From the NCBI GenBank assembly GCA_038230975.1, contig JBBRMF010000119.1, positions 1 to 14,897 on the forward strand: DNA of 14,897 nucleotides. Reading direction: 5' to 3'. Below, in pieces: positions 9,101-14,450 of this stretch (position 1 is its first letter; each line of letters opens with the position of its first letter). Position numbers and translations under genes: made by a program. Source of the DNA: JANXVV01 sp038230975 (GTDB lineage Bacteria > Planctomycetota > Phycisphaerae > Tepidisphaerales > Tepidisphaeraceae). A model generated the notes under the pieces. That model did not search any database. It had not been told where the DNA came from and saw only the letters and a list, made by a program, of their open reading frames with translations.

Positions 9101-9633
9101 CCGAGGTATTTTGTGTAGGCGTTATAGATCAGATACAGATCGTGGATTTTGTCGATCAATCCACCTCCGTCGCTTGCGTCGGAGAGTGTCCCCATTCCGT
9201 GCAGAAGTACATCGAGGTCGGTGGCATTCTTCCCGCATCTCTCAAACTCGCTGAAGGTATTGTCGAGTTTGGCGGCTAATCCGGGTTGGCGCGCGGAGTT
9301 TTTGAAGAATTTGAGTGCCGATGTATTTCGTCGGAGTAGATATCCAAGAATGATCTGTCGACCCACCGGCGTAATTTCAGGAATGCCGGCCCCTCCGCAT
9401 TCTCGCATGATTTCATGGCCAAGCTGGTCAAATGAAAGGACGCGTGCCCGAAGAAACCCACCGAGTCCGCCTTTGCAGGCGAGATCTCTTTCGGCGGAGA
9501 AAGTTGCCTGCCGAGGCAGGAGCCAGAAAATAGGCGGACCCACAGGTTGGTTTCGAAGGGCATCGACAATGCTCGAAAAGCAGCGGTGCGTTTTCCCCGA
9601 ACCTGCTCGTCCAATCACGAAGCTGACCGCCAT
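6127..9633 (-). CDS. addB: AddB-like helicase/nuclease subunit B with variant nuclease motif
   Basis: From ATG 9633 this is 1168 residues, like B. subtilis AddB. The N-terminus MAVSFVIGRAGSGKT matches the family start, with Walker A at 8-15. The C-terminal nuclease domain has AFHQVL (His), GKMDRVD (Asp), then VIDYRL (Asp967, Arg969) and the EVYHGLTLQLLTYL helix; Arg replaces the lysine of the D-x-K motif. Cys808 (AACPFKHF) and Cys1128, Cys1131, Cys1137 (CPHCEYKGVC) reproduce the C...CX2CX5C iron-sulfur ligands of AddB. The frame stays open to 10056, but upstream residues do not look like AddB and would overlap the divergent gene. I prefer 9633 because AGGA lies 9 nt upstream; ATG 9675 is the alternative, with GGAGG 13 nt upstream. 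Role: partner of AddA in DNA end resection and recombination repair. The stop overlaps the addA start. Confidence 0.9.
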   Translation of the reverse strand: MAVSFVIGRAGSGKTHRCFSSIVDALRNQPVGPPIFWLLPRQATFSAERDLACKGGLGGFLRARVLSFDQLGHEIMRECGGAGIPEITPVGRQIILGYLLRRNTSALKFFKNSARQPGLAAKLDNTFSEFERCGKNATDLDVLLHGMGTLSDASDGGGLIDKIHDLYLIYNAYTKYLGQERLDPHQRLLLTLKSLESCTLFRDATVYVDGFRDFSEYERRVLARLGKVSRQVEITLPMDPRSAVIRQPDLLPEELSLFHSVETTYRRLRMAFREEGVPVDDPVTLLTEVHRFTRPGPRAVEKHAFGTAITYVQKSAEGIELLAAPDRTAEVDAAARRIKQLLADGHRLRDIAVLARDLSAYQELINVSFAEHSIRYFVDRRRQTAHHPLLQFIRAVFEISQQNWPHEWIMTLLKTDLTGIATADVDALENYVLAHRIRGEQWTAPEPWAFHHKSILTPEEQSDSATPETLSEIDQESTPNTDPLDHADTHRHTLTAAISPFADKTKGSITVREIITALFEVIEQLPVRANLSKWIDTANSTGDFEQANEHAQVWSEMVQLFNQMVDLLGDERLSLAGFQEVLEAGLDQFDLGLIPPTVDEVLVGQVDRTRTPELKAVLILGLNEGCFPRVPREESVLSDADRRELHRRNLEVSATTDRQLLDEQLLGYFAFTSASETLYLSRSLSDAGGKPLGPSSFWQRIVRMFPTAPPVVLPQTHRDDPAFIATPGQLVTALMRWVRKPTGESWPPIYHWFTTQTSENNPVHSARSRAWRALSYDNTAALSLEIAGQLFSNPLRAGVAQIETFAACPFKHFVKYGLRLQQRDDSLDVSALDLGNAFHQVLGKVVSHLLKQRKSWADLTDSQKNKLVSAAVGHIGSTLRGEILLSNARNRYLLNRIEKTLNQVIATQKTSASRGRFSPKYSNLRFGEGESLGELTLPTPRHRELRLSGKMDRVDLNEESGGFSVIDYRLGEHKLALDEVYHGLTLQLLTYLLVLETQGEALSGRKLTPAAAFYVRMLRWLGDVDHPGEALSPEDPAFHLAAKPRGLLDEQFVKSLDTALELGVSEVVHARIIKDGGFGSKGQSDLATAEELTALLNTVRRHLGTLADGILEGEIGITPYMLGQKTPCPHCEYKGVCRFESHTGYRVLRVMSREDVLLSAMEQQEESS

Positions 9634-9673
9634 GTTTGTTGTTCCTAAGAGATCTTCGTTCAAGGAGAACTCC

Positions 9674-9679
9674 ATTGTA
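9674..9679 (-). promoter_or_regulatory. Possible -10 box for addB
   Basis: On the minus strand 9679-9674 reads TACAAT, one base from TATAAT. Transcription from it would begin near 9667. This gives a leader of about 34 nt that includes the AGGA site before ATG 9633, and it would exclude the upstream ATG at 9675. No good -35 is visible 17 nt away. Support is a single hexamer, so this is only a candidate. Confidence 0.3.
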
Positions 9680-9759
9680 TCCGAATCGCCTCCACCTGCG
9701 TAGTCATTTGAACGAATAATGAGATGATGCAAGGGGACGCCAATCGGATTTGGATGGGT

Positions 9760-9765
9760 TATAGT
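9760..9765 (+). promoter_or_regulatory. Possible -10 box for a leaderless GTG start
   Basis: TATAGT ends 6 nt before the GTG at 9772, so the expected transcription start falls on or next to the start codon. There is no Shine-Dalgarno in the 20 nt before GTG, and an in-frame TGA at 9769-9771 blocks any start further upstream. No clear -35 is visible. Confidence 0.4.
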
Positions 9766-9771
9766 TTGTGA

Positions 9772-10413
9772 GTGGAGACGCGATCTTTGCTCATTTTCAC
9801 TGCGGTGCATTCCGAGGCGCGGGCGGTCAGGAAGGCGCTGCGGTCGGCCGGAGCTCTTGACGCGGTTCGGATATTTGTGATCGGGATTCGTGCGATGGAG
9901 CTTCCGCAGGACCTGTCTGCGGGTGTAGCGTGCGGCATTATTTTGGCGGGTTTCGCCGGCGCATTGGATCCGAAGCTTCAAATCGGCGACGTTGTGGTCG
10001 ATGGTGTGCTGCCCCAGGGGCATGGCGCGTCCACTTTTCTCGTTGGACCCATTCACACGGCGTCGGACATCGCCGCAACACCGGCGCAGAAATCGTCGTT
10101 ACTTCGTGAGACCGGCGCGATCGCCGTCGATATGGAAGGCGCAAAAGTCCGCCGATTTGCAGACTCACTGGGTGTTCCATTTCTTAATGTTAGAGCGATC
10201 AGCGACACAGCGATGGAGATGCTGGATCCGGCCGTTCTCAGTTTTGTCGATACTTTCGGCGGCATACGGCCGCGGGTTCTGGCTCGCGGTCTTGTGTGCC
10301 GACCGAATCTCATTCCCGCACTAATACGGCTCGGACGGAATTCTCGTTTGGCGGGCATTCAGCTTGGGAAAGCGGTCGTGCAACTGGTCGCGTCCAATCC
10401 CTTCGGAACTTGA
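9772..10413 (+). CDS. Nucleoside phosphorylase/nucleosidase superfamily protein, HpnG-like
   Basis: A 213-residue member of the PNP/UDP phosphorylase (NP-I) fold. The opening LLIFTAVHSEARAVRKAL carries the family Glu15. The core block AVDMEGAKVRRFADSLGVPF (119-138, with D120-M121-E122 for ribose binding) leads into NVRAISDTA with Asp145, the position of the catalytic Asp in MTA/SAH nucleosidase. GIILAGFAGALDPKLQIGDVVV is the usual glycine-rich phosphate/ribose segment. Closest by eye is the hopanoid-associated phosphorylase HpnG (adenosylhopane to ribosylhopane), but no squalene-hopene cyclase is in the window, so the substrate is open; a general MTA/SAH-type nucleosidase is possible. GTG 9772 is the only start after the in-frame TGA at 9769 unless an internal TTG is used. 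It is transcribed divergently from addB across 138 bp. Confidence 0.82.
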   Translation: METRSLLIFTAVHSEARAVRKALRSAGALDAVRIFVIGIRAMELPQDLSAGVACGIILAGFAGALDPKLQIGDVVVDGVLPQGHGASTFLVGPIHTASDIAATPAQKSSLLRETGAIAVDMEGAKVRRFADSLGVPFLNVRAISDTAMEMLDPAVLSFVDTFGGIRPRVLARGLVCRPNLIPALIRLGRNSRLAGIQLGKAVVQLVASNPFGT

Positions 10414-10670
10414 GAATGTTCTTTTGATATTTACCGTTATTGGACCGGGCGATATTCGAGTTGCGTACTTTTTGGGCAAACCTGGGATGTCATCTGAAGA
10501 ATAATGCATAAGATACGACAAAATAGGACATTCGGGCCGAACTGTGGCAGAATCATTTAACTGTCGAAAGCGTTTCGCCGACACCATGAGGGATGTTTCG
10601 TCTTCACGAGTCTTTTCTTTCCTGGCGTTCCAACAGAATCGCGACGTCCGAGGACTTACTGCGTCAACAG
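10414..10670 (+). other. Intergenic region upstream of the acyltransferase
   Basis: About 257 bp, or 179 bp if the acyltransferase starts at 10593. It holds AT-richer sequence and a compact hairpin: TGTCG (10562-10566) pairs with CGACA (10579-10583), and AAA pairs with TTT inside around a GCG loop with a 3-nt bulge. No convincing -35/-10 pair, riboswitch or terminator is seen. TAAGAT at 10509-10514 is a weak -10 candidate. The in-frame extension to ATG 10593 (26 extra residues) may be untranslated leader. Confidence 0.4.
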
Positions 10671-11930
10671 ATGGACACATCCAAACCACTCATTTCGCGA
10701 GCGGAGTCTGGAAAAAGTCGACTCGTATTCATTGACGGGGTAAGAGCGCTCGCATCTTTATATGTGGTGCTTCATCACTGCTGTCAGATTTATCAGGATC
10801 CGGATGCATCGCCAAGGTACGGGTATTATGGATTTATCCCCTGGCTTCTGCGCGGAAGAGCGGTGGCGGTGTTCATGGCATTGTCGGGATTCGTCCTGAT
10901 GCTGCCGGTGGCTGCCTCACCGACACGAACCATCAATGGTGGATTCCTCAGTTATATCAAACGTCGAGCAAGGCGAATCTTGCCTCCTTACTACGCAGCG
11001 CTGGTTTTGACGCTATTGTGCATCGCATACTTTCCGGGCATGAATCGAGCCTCGGGAGAGTTCTGGAGCAAGGCGTTACCGGCTTTTTCCGCACGCAATC
11101 TGATATCTCATGTTCTGATGATGCATTGGGTAAATCCGGACATGATTTACAAAATCAATCCACCCTGGTGGACGCTCGGGGTTGAATCCTTGTTGTACGT
11201 GATGTTTCCGCTCCTGCTATTGCCCATCTGGCGGAACTGGGGAACAAGGGCACTGTTGGCTATTGCGATCCCGATTGGATTTCTTCCTCATCTATTACTT
11301 CGAAAAACGAGCTGGCATTTTGATTGGGTCAGCCCCTGGTTCATCGGGCTTTTCGCGATCGGGATGGCTGGGGCCGTTGCACAGGCATCGACAAATCTTT
11401 CTGAAGTTGCCGTACGGTTCAGAAAGCTGATGATCGGACCGATCGGAATCGTCATTCTGGCGATTGGATTTGCCACGCTGTGGAGATATCGCGTTGCGAT
11501 GGATTACTTATTCGGGTTGACCGCGATGTGGATCATCCTCTACTGCGGGCAGGCCACGGAGCAACGGTCTATCGGGCAACAATTTCTATTAAGATTGCTG
11601 GAATCAGCTCCGCTTCGCAACATCGGCGCTTTTTCGTACAGCATCTATCTGACTCATGGCGTTGTGCTGATGCTGCTCTATCGAACGATCGAACCAAAGC
11701 ATATTTCAGAAGGCTGGCGCGCAGTGATCATGTTTGCCATTGCGCCGCTACTTGCGGTGCTGGCGGCATTATTGTTCTATTACACGGTTGAACGACCTAT
11801 GCTCCCGGTTTCCAGTCGAAAAAAAAGCTTCTATGCCGGAAAGCGGATTGCTTCGAACCAGTGGAGCGCGACGAATGCGCTCGAAACAGTCGGTAGCCCA
11901 CCCACCTCAAACGTCCCGATCATCAAGTAG
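10671..11930 (+). CDS. Acyltransferase 3 (OafA/YrhL-like) membrane protein
   Basis: From ATG 10671 this is 419 residues of integral membrane O-acyltransferase, the family that moves acetyl or other acyl groups onto sugars of LPS, peptidoglycan or secondary metabolites. Family signs in order: FIDGVRALASLYVVLHHC (20-37) with Arg25 and the His35/His36 pair in TM1; RRARRILPPYYAALVL, the typical arginine-rich loop before a TM; NPPWWTLGVESLLYVMFPLL, the W-T-L-x-x-E-x-x-x-Y motif; and NIGAFSYSIYLTHGVVLMLL near the C-terminus. About ten hydrophobic segments are visible and the final tail is basic and cytosolic-looking. Neither ATG 10671 nor ATG 10593 has a well-spaced Shine-Dalgarno (GAGGA lies 16 nt before 10671); I prefer 10671 because homologues begin shortly before the first motif. 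The acceptor cannot be told from sequence. It converges on the acyl-CoA ligase. Confidence 0.87.
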   Translation: MDTSKPLISRAESGKSRLVFIDGVRALASLYVVLHHCCQIYQDPDASPRYGYYGFIPWLLRGRAVAVFMALSGFVLMLPVAASPTRTINGGFLSYIKRRARRILPPYYAALVLTLLCIAYFPGMNRASGEFWSKALPAFSARNLISHVLMMHWVNPDMIYKINPPWWTLGVESLLYVMFPLLLLPIWRNWGTRALLAIAIPIGFLPHLLLRKTSWHFDWVSPWFIGLFAIGMAGAVAQASTNLSEVAVRFRKLMIGPIGIVILAIGFATLWRYRVAMDYLFGLTAMWIILYCGQATEQRSIGQQFLLRLLESAPLRNIGAFSYSIYLTHGVVLMLLYRTIEPKHISEGWRAVIMFAIAPLLAVLAALLFYYTVERPMLPVSSRKKSFYAGKRIASNQWSATNALETVGSPPTSNVPIIK

Positions 11931-11960
11931 TCATTTCCGCAGATACACGATTGCCTGACC

Positions 11961-11980
11961 GAATGACAAAGGCGTCATTC
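11961..11980. terminator. Possible terminator hairpin between convergent genes
   Basis: GAATGAC (11961-11967) and GTCATTC (11974-11980) form a perfect 7-bp stem around a 6-nt loop. The right arm contains the ligase stop codon (complement of TCA at 11975-11977). On the plus strand the stem is followed by TGTTGTT, moderately T-rich; on the minus strand no T-run follows. It could end the acyltransferase transcript, but it is a weak terminator by rule. Confidence 0.45.
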
Positions 11981-13438
11981 TGTTGTTAACTGTTCGGCCA
12001 GCACGCGCTTGAGAACCTTGCCGGTCGGCGAGCGGGGAAATTCTTTCACGACGATAATTTCCCGGGGAACCTTAAACGCCGCCAAACCTTGCGCGCGGCA
12101 TGTTTCCTTCAGTTCATCGGGTCGCGGTGATTGGCCTTCCCGCAGCACAATAAACGCCACGACCACCTCACCACGCGAAGGATCTTTTTTTCCCAGCACG
12201 GCCGCCTCCTCGACGGCGGGGTTTGTCATCAAGGCTTCCTCAATCTCCCGCGGCACGGCTTTTTCACCTGCGACAATGATCAAGTCTTTCTTACGGCCCG
12301 TGATATACAAAAACCCTTTTTCATCCAACCGACCCAAGTCACCGGTTTTGAAGAATCCATCGGCGGTCATCGCCGTGGCAGTCTCCTGCGGAAGGTTGAA
12401 ATACCCTTTCATGATCATCGGGCCCGCAAGCCAGACTTCACCGCTTTGGCCCTGCGGAAGCGGATTGCCGTCATCGTCCGTGATCTTAATGATGACACCG
12501 GGCATCGGTGTGCCGACGCTTCCGTCGACGCGAGCGTGCGGTACATTGACCGTGACCGGGCCGATGGTTTCCGTGAGGCCGTAGCCTTCGAGAATGTGTT
12601 TCTGAAATTTCTGGAAAAATCTTTCGCGAATGTTTGCCGGCAGCGGTTCACCGCCGCTGAGCGGTGCGTAAAGCGTCTGAACATCGGCGGGGGTGGCATC
12701 TTTCAATCGAGCAAGCGCGCCATACATGCTTGGGACGGCGGCCATCACGGAAATGCCGTGCTCACGAATGGCTTTAATCGTGCCGACGGGACTGAAGCGC
12801 GCGATATAAACCGTCATTGCGCCAAGCTGCATCGGGGCCAGCATCGTCGCCAGCATTCCCGTCGAGTGGAACAGCGGCAGGATGCCGAGGAATTTGTGCT
12901 GCCCGACGAGCTGCGCATGAGCGATGGCCGCATCGACATCACTTTGTAGATTTCCGTAGCTGAGAATAACCCCTTTCGGCAGCCCACTCGTGCCGCTGGT
13001 GTACATCAGGACGGCCATGTCATCGGGCTTGGGCGATGGGAATTGCGGGGCAATTCCGGCAGACGTCGGCGGAAGTTGCGTGATGTCAACGATCTTGAGC
13101 GGTGAGTCTTTTAAGCGAGCCGCGAGCAATGGCATGGAGACGATCGTGTCGATCCCGCTGTCGGCGACGATGTGCGCGATCTCACGCTCGCCCAGCATGA
13201 AGTTGATCGGCACCACGCTCTTGCCAGCCAACAGCGTTCCGTAGAAACTGGCGACGAACCCGGCTCCGGCAGGTAGCAGCAATCCCACGCGCGGTTTTTG
13301 AGTTTGTGCCGAGAGGTAGATGCCCAGCCCGGCCGCCATGGTGGCAACCTGCTGGAAAGTGTATCGGCCATGATCGTCAATGATCGCCAATTCCTGCGGA
13401 TGCGAGCGGGCGTGAGCGAAGAGCGGTTCGAAAAGCAT
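11975..13438 (-). CDS. AMP-dependent acyl-CoA ligase (adenylate-forming enzyme)
   Basis: A 487-residue member of the ANL superfamily: it activates a carboxylic acid with ATP to an acyl-AMP, then usually transfers it to CoA. Motifs in order: MYTSGTSGLPKG (145-156, the phosphate-binding A3 loop), YGLTETIGPV (A5), TGDLGRLD with Asp367 (A7, ATP ribose), GRKKDLIIVAGEKAVPREIE (A8 hinge), and SPTGKVLKRVL with catalytic Lys474 (A10). All key residues are present. It resembles long-chain fatty acid-CoA ligases but is at the short end for them, so substrate chain length is unknown. ATG 13438 begins MLFEPLFAHARSHP, a normal start for the family, with GGGAG about 4 nt upstream; the frame stays open further upstream but overlaps the divergent lipoprotein gene and is not homologous. 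Confidence 0.9.
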   Translation of the reverse strand: MLFEPLFAHARSHPQELAIIDDHGRYTFQQVATMAAGLGIYLSAQTQKPRVGLLLPAGAGFVASFYGTLLAGKSVVPINFMLGEREIAHIVADSGIDTIVSMPLLAARLKDSPLKIVDITQLPPTSAGIAPQFPSPKPDDMAVLMYTSGTSGLPKGVILSYGNLQSDVDAAIAHAQLVGQHKFLGILPLFHSTGMLATMLAPMQLGAMTVYIARFSPVGTIKAIREHGISVMAAVPSMYGALARLKDATPADVQTLYAPLSGGEPLPANIRERFFQKFQKHILEGYGLTETIGPVTVNVPHARVDGSVGTPMPGVIIKITDDDGNPLPQGQSGEVWLAGPMIMKGYFNLPQETATAMTADGFFKTGDLGRLDEKGFLYITGRKKDLIIVAGEKAVPREIEEALMTNPAVEEAAVLGKKDPSRGEVVVAFIVLREGQSPRPDELKETCRAQGLAAFKVPREIIVVKEFPRSPTGKVLKRVLAEQLTTE

Positions 13439-13478
13439 GGTTCTCCCGGATAACTGGTTCGATCTTGTCCGACTCAAG

Positions 13479-13492
13479 CTTGCTGAGGCAAG
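13479..13492. repeat. Inverted repeat in a divergent promoter region
   Basis: CTTGC (13479-13483) and GCAAG (13488-13492) form a perfect 5-bp stem around TGAG, with flanking AGC and GCT extending it past a one-base bulge. It lies in the 86 bp between the divergent ligase and lipoprotein genes, overlapping a possible -35 (TTGCTG, 13480-13485). It could be an operator, but the arms are short. Confidence 0.3.
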
Positions 13493-13504
13493 GCTAGCTG
13501 ACAC

Positions 13505-13510
13505 TATATA
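13505..13510 (+). promoter_or_regulatory. Possible -10 box for the lipoprotein gene
   Basis: TATATA lies 14 nt before the ATG at 13525, with TTGCTG (13480-13485) 19 nt upstream as a weak -35. TATATA is self-complementary, so the same box could also serve the ligase gene on the minus strand (weak -35 TTTCGC, 16-nt spacer). Confidence 0.35.
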
Positions 13511-13524
13511 ACGAAGAGGCATGG

Positions 13525-14340
13525 ATGCGAAAGTCTGACGTCTATTTCTGTTTTCCTCCCGCGCGATTCCTATTGATTTTCTGTGGGTTGCTGATGACAG
13601 GCTGCGCCACTCAACAGGATGACGTACAGCGTCTTCGAGCCGGATATGACGCATTGAACGCGCGTCGACTTGATGAGGCGCTGGCGGCGGCGGACGTGGT
13701 ATTAGCCGACTCACCCAAAGATACGCTTCCGGCGGAGGCACATTATTTGCGCGGTCGGGTCTATGAAGAACGTGCCATTGCAAATCCTCAAGGCGGGGCG
13801 AGTCAGATGCAAACGGCACGCACGGAGTATGTTGCCGCCCTTAGCCTGCCGCACAAAGCGGATCTGGATGGCCGCGCTCGGGCAGGAGTGGCGAACGTAG
13901 CCTTTCATCAGGATGACTACGCGACTGCGTTTGGCCAATGGTCGGCTGCGTACGAGAAACTCGATCGGCCGGAAGACAAATTGTTGACACTGTATCAGTT
14001 GGGTCGCACTTCCCAGCGTCTTGGAAAATGGGAAGAAGCGGATCGCTATTTCGCGGAGCTTCAGATCTCTGCTGCCGGGACTGAGCTTGCCCAAAAAGCG
14101 CGGCGGATCCAAGGGGCGCGCGGATTCATCGTCCAATTCGCCACGTTTTCCAATCGCAAACAAGCCGACGCCGCCGTGGCAGAATTGCGGAAGCAGGGGA
14201 TCACTGCGCAGCATTTTATCGATCCCGTAAATCCCGGGCTTGATTCGATTCGAGTCAGTTCGCTGAGAACGTACTCCGAGTCAAAGGCATTGAAAACGCG
14301 GTTTGCGAACCAGTATCCTTCCCTCATTATTTTGCCCTAA
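13525..14340 (+). CDS. SPOR-domain lipoprotein with TPR-like repeats
   Basis: A 271-residue envelope lipoprotein. Basic MRKS, a hydrophobic stretch at 15-24 and the lipobox MTGC give lipidation at Cys27; Ala28 at +2 suggests outer-membrane sorting. Residues about 33-190 are helical with TPR-like pairs (YDALNARRLDEALAAADVVL, AHYLRGRVYEERA, YQLGRTSQRLGKWEEADRYF). Residues about 197-266 form a SPOR domain (FIVQFATFSNRKQADAAVAE and following), which in known proteins binds peptidoglycan stripped of stem peptides at division sites. It is therefore likely an envelope or division-associated adaptor rather than an enzyme. ATG 13525 has GAGG at 13516-13519, 5 nt upstream. It is divergent from the acyl-CoA ligase. 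Confidence 0.86.
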   Translation: MRKSDVYFCFPPARFLLIFCGLLMTGCATQQDDVQRLRAGYDALNARRLDEALAAADVVLADSPKDTLPAEAHYLRGRVYEERAIANPQGGASQMQTARTEYVAALSLPHKADLDGRARAGVANVAFHQDDYATAFGQWSAAYEKLDRPEDKLLTLYQLGRTSQRLGKWEEADRYFAELQISAAGTELAQKARRIQGARGFIVQFATFSNRKQADAAVAELRKQGITAQHFIDPVNPGLDSIRVSSLRTYSESKALKTRFANQYPSLIILP

Positions 14341-14359
14341 TCGCCTCGGCAACGTCAAA

Positions 14360-14399
14360 AAAACGGGTTTTGGATCGCCTCCAAAATCTGCTGCGTTTT
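14360..14399. terminator. Nested hairpin downstream of the lipoprotein gene
   Basis: TTTTGGA (14368-14374) pairs perfectly with TCCAAAA (14380-14386) around TCGCC. An outer AAAACG (14360-14365) can pair with CGTTTT (14394-14399). On the minus strand the inner hairpin is followed by CCCG and seven T, a classical intrinsic terminator; on the plus strand a weaker U-run (TTTTC) follows. It sits 20 nt after the lipoprotein stop and before the next gene's promoter, so it plausibly separates the two transcripts. Confidence 0.5.
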
Positions 14400-14434
14400 C
14401 TAACAGTTAGTTGATGCTTTGGATCGATGGCAGA

Positions 14435-14443
14435 TGCTATAAT
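14435..14443 (+). promoter_or_regulatory. Extended -10 promoter of a leaderless gene
   Basis: TGCTATAAT is a perfect TGnTATAAT extended -10, which can work without a strong -35. It ends 7 nt before ATG 14451, so transcription should begin at or one base before the start codon. There is no Shine-Dalgarno before this ATG. Confidence 0.65.
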
Positions 14444-14450
14444 GGTCCTT

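Noticed and set aside
8278..9279. 333-codon plus-strand frame inside addB
   Set aside because: It lies antisense to strongly conserved addB sequence and has no recognisable motifs or Shine-Dalgarno. It is a shadow frame.
9664..9749. ATCCGA (9679-9684) and TCGGAT (9744-9749) as an operator pair
   Set aside because: Six-base arms about 60 bp apart are expected by chance, and the pairing does not extend further.
12131..12949. 272-codon plus-strand frame antisense to the acyl-CoA ligase
   Set aside because: It mirrors the conserved ligase motifs on the other strand and has no domain of its own.
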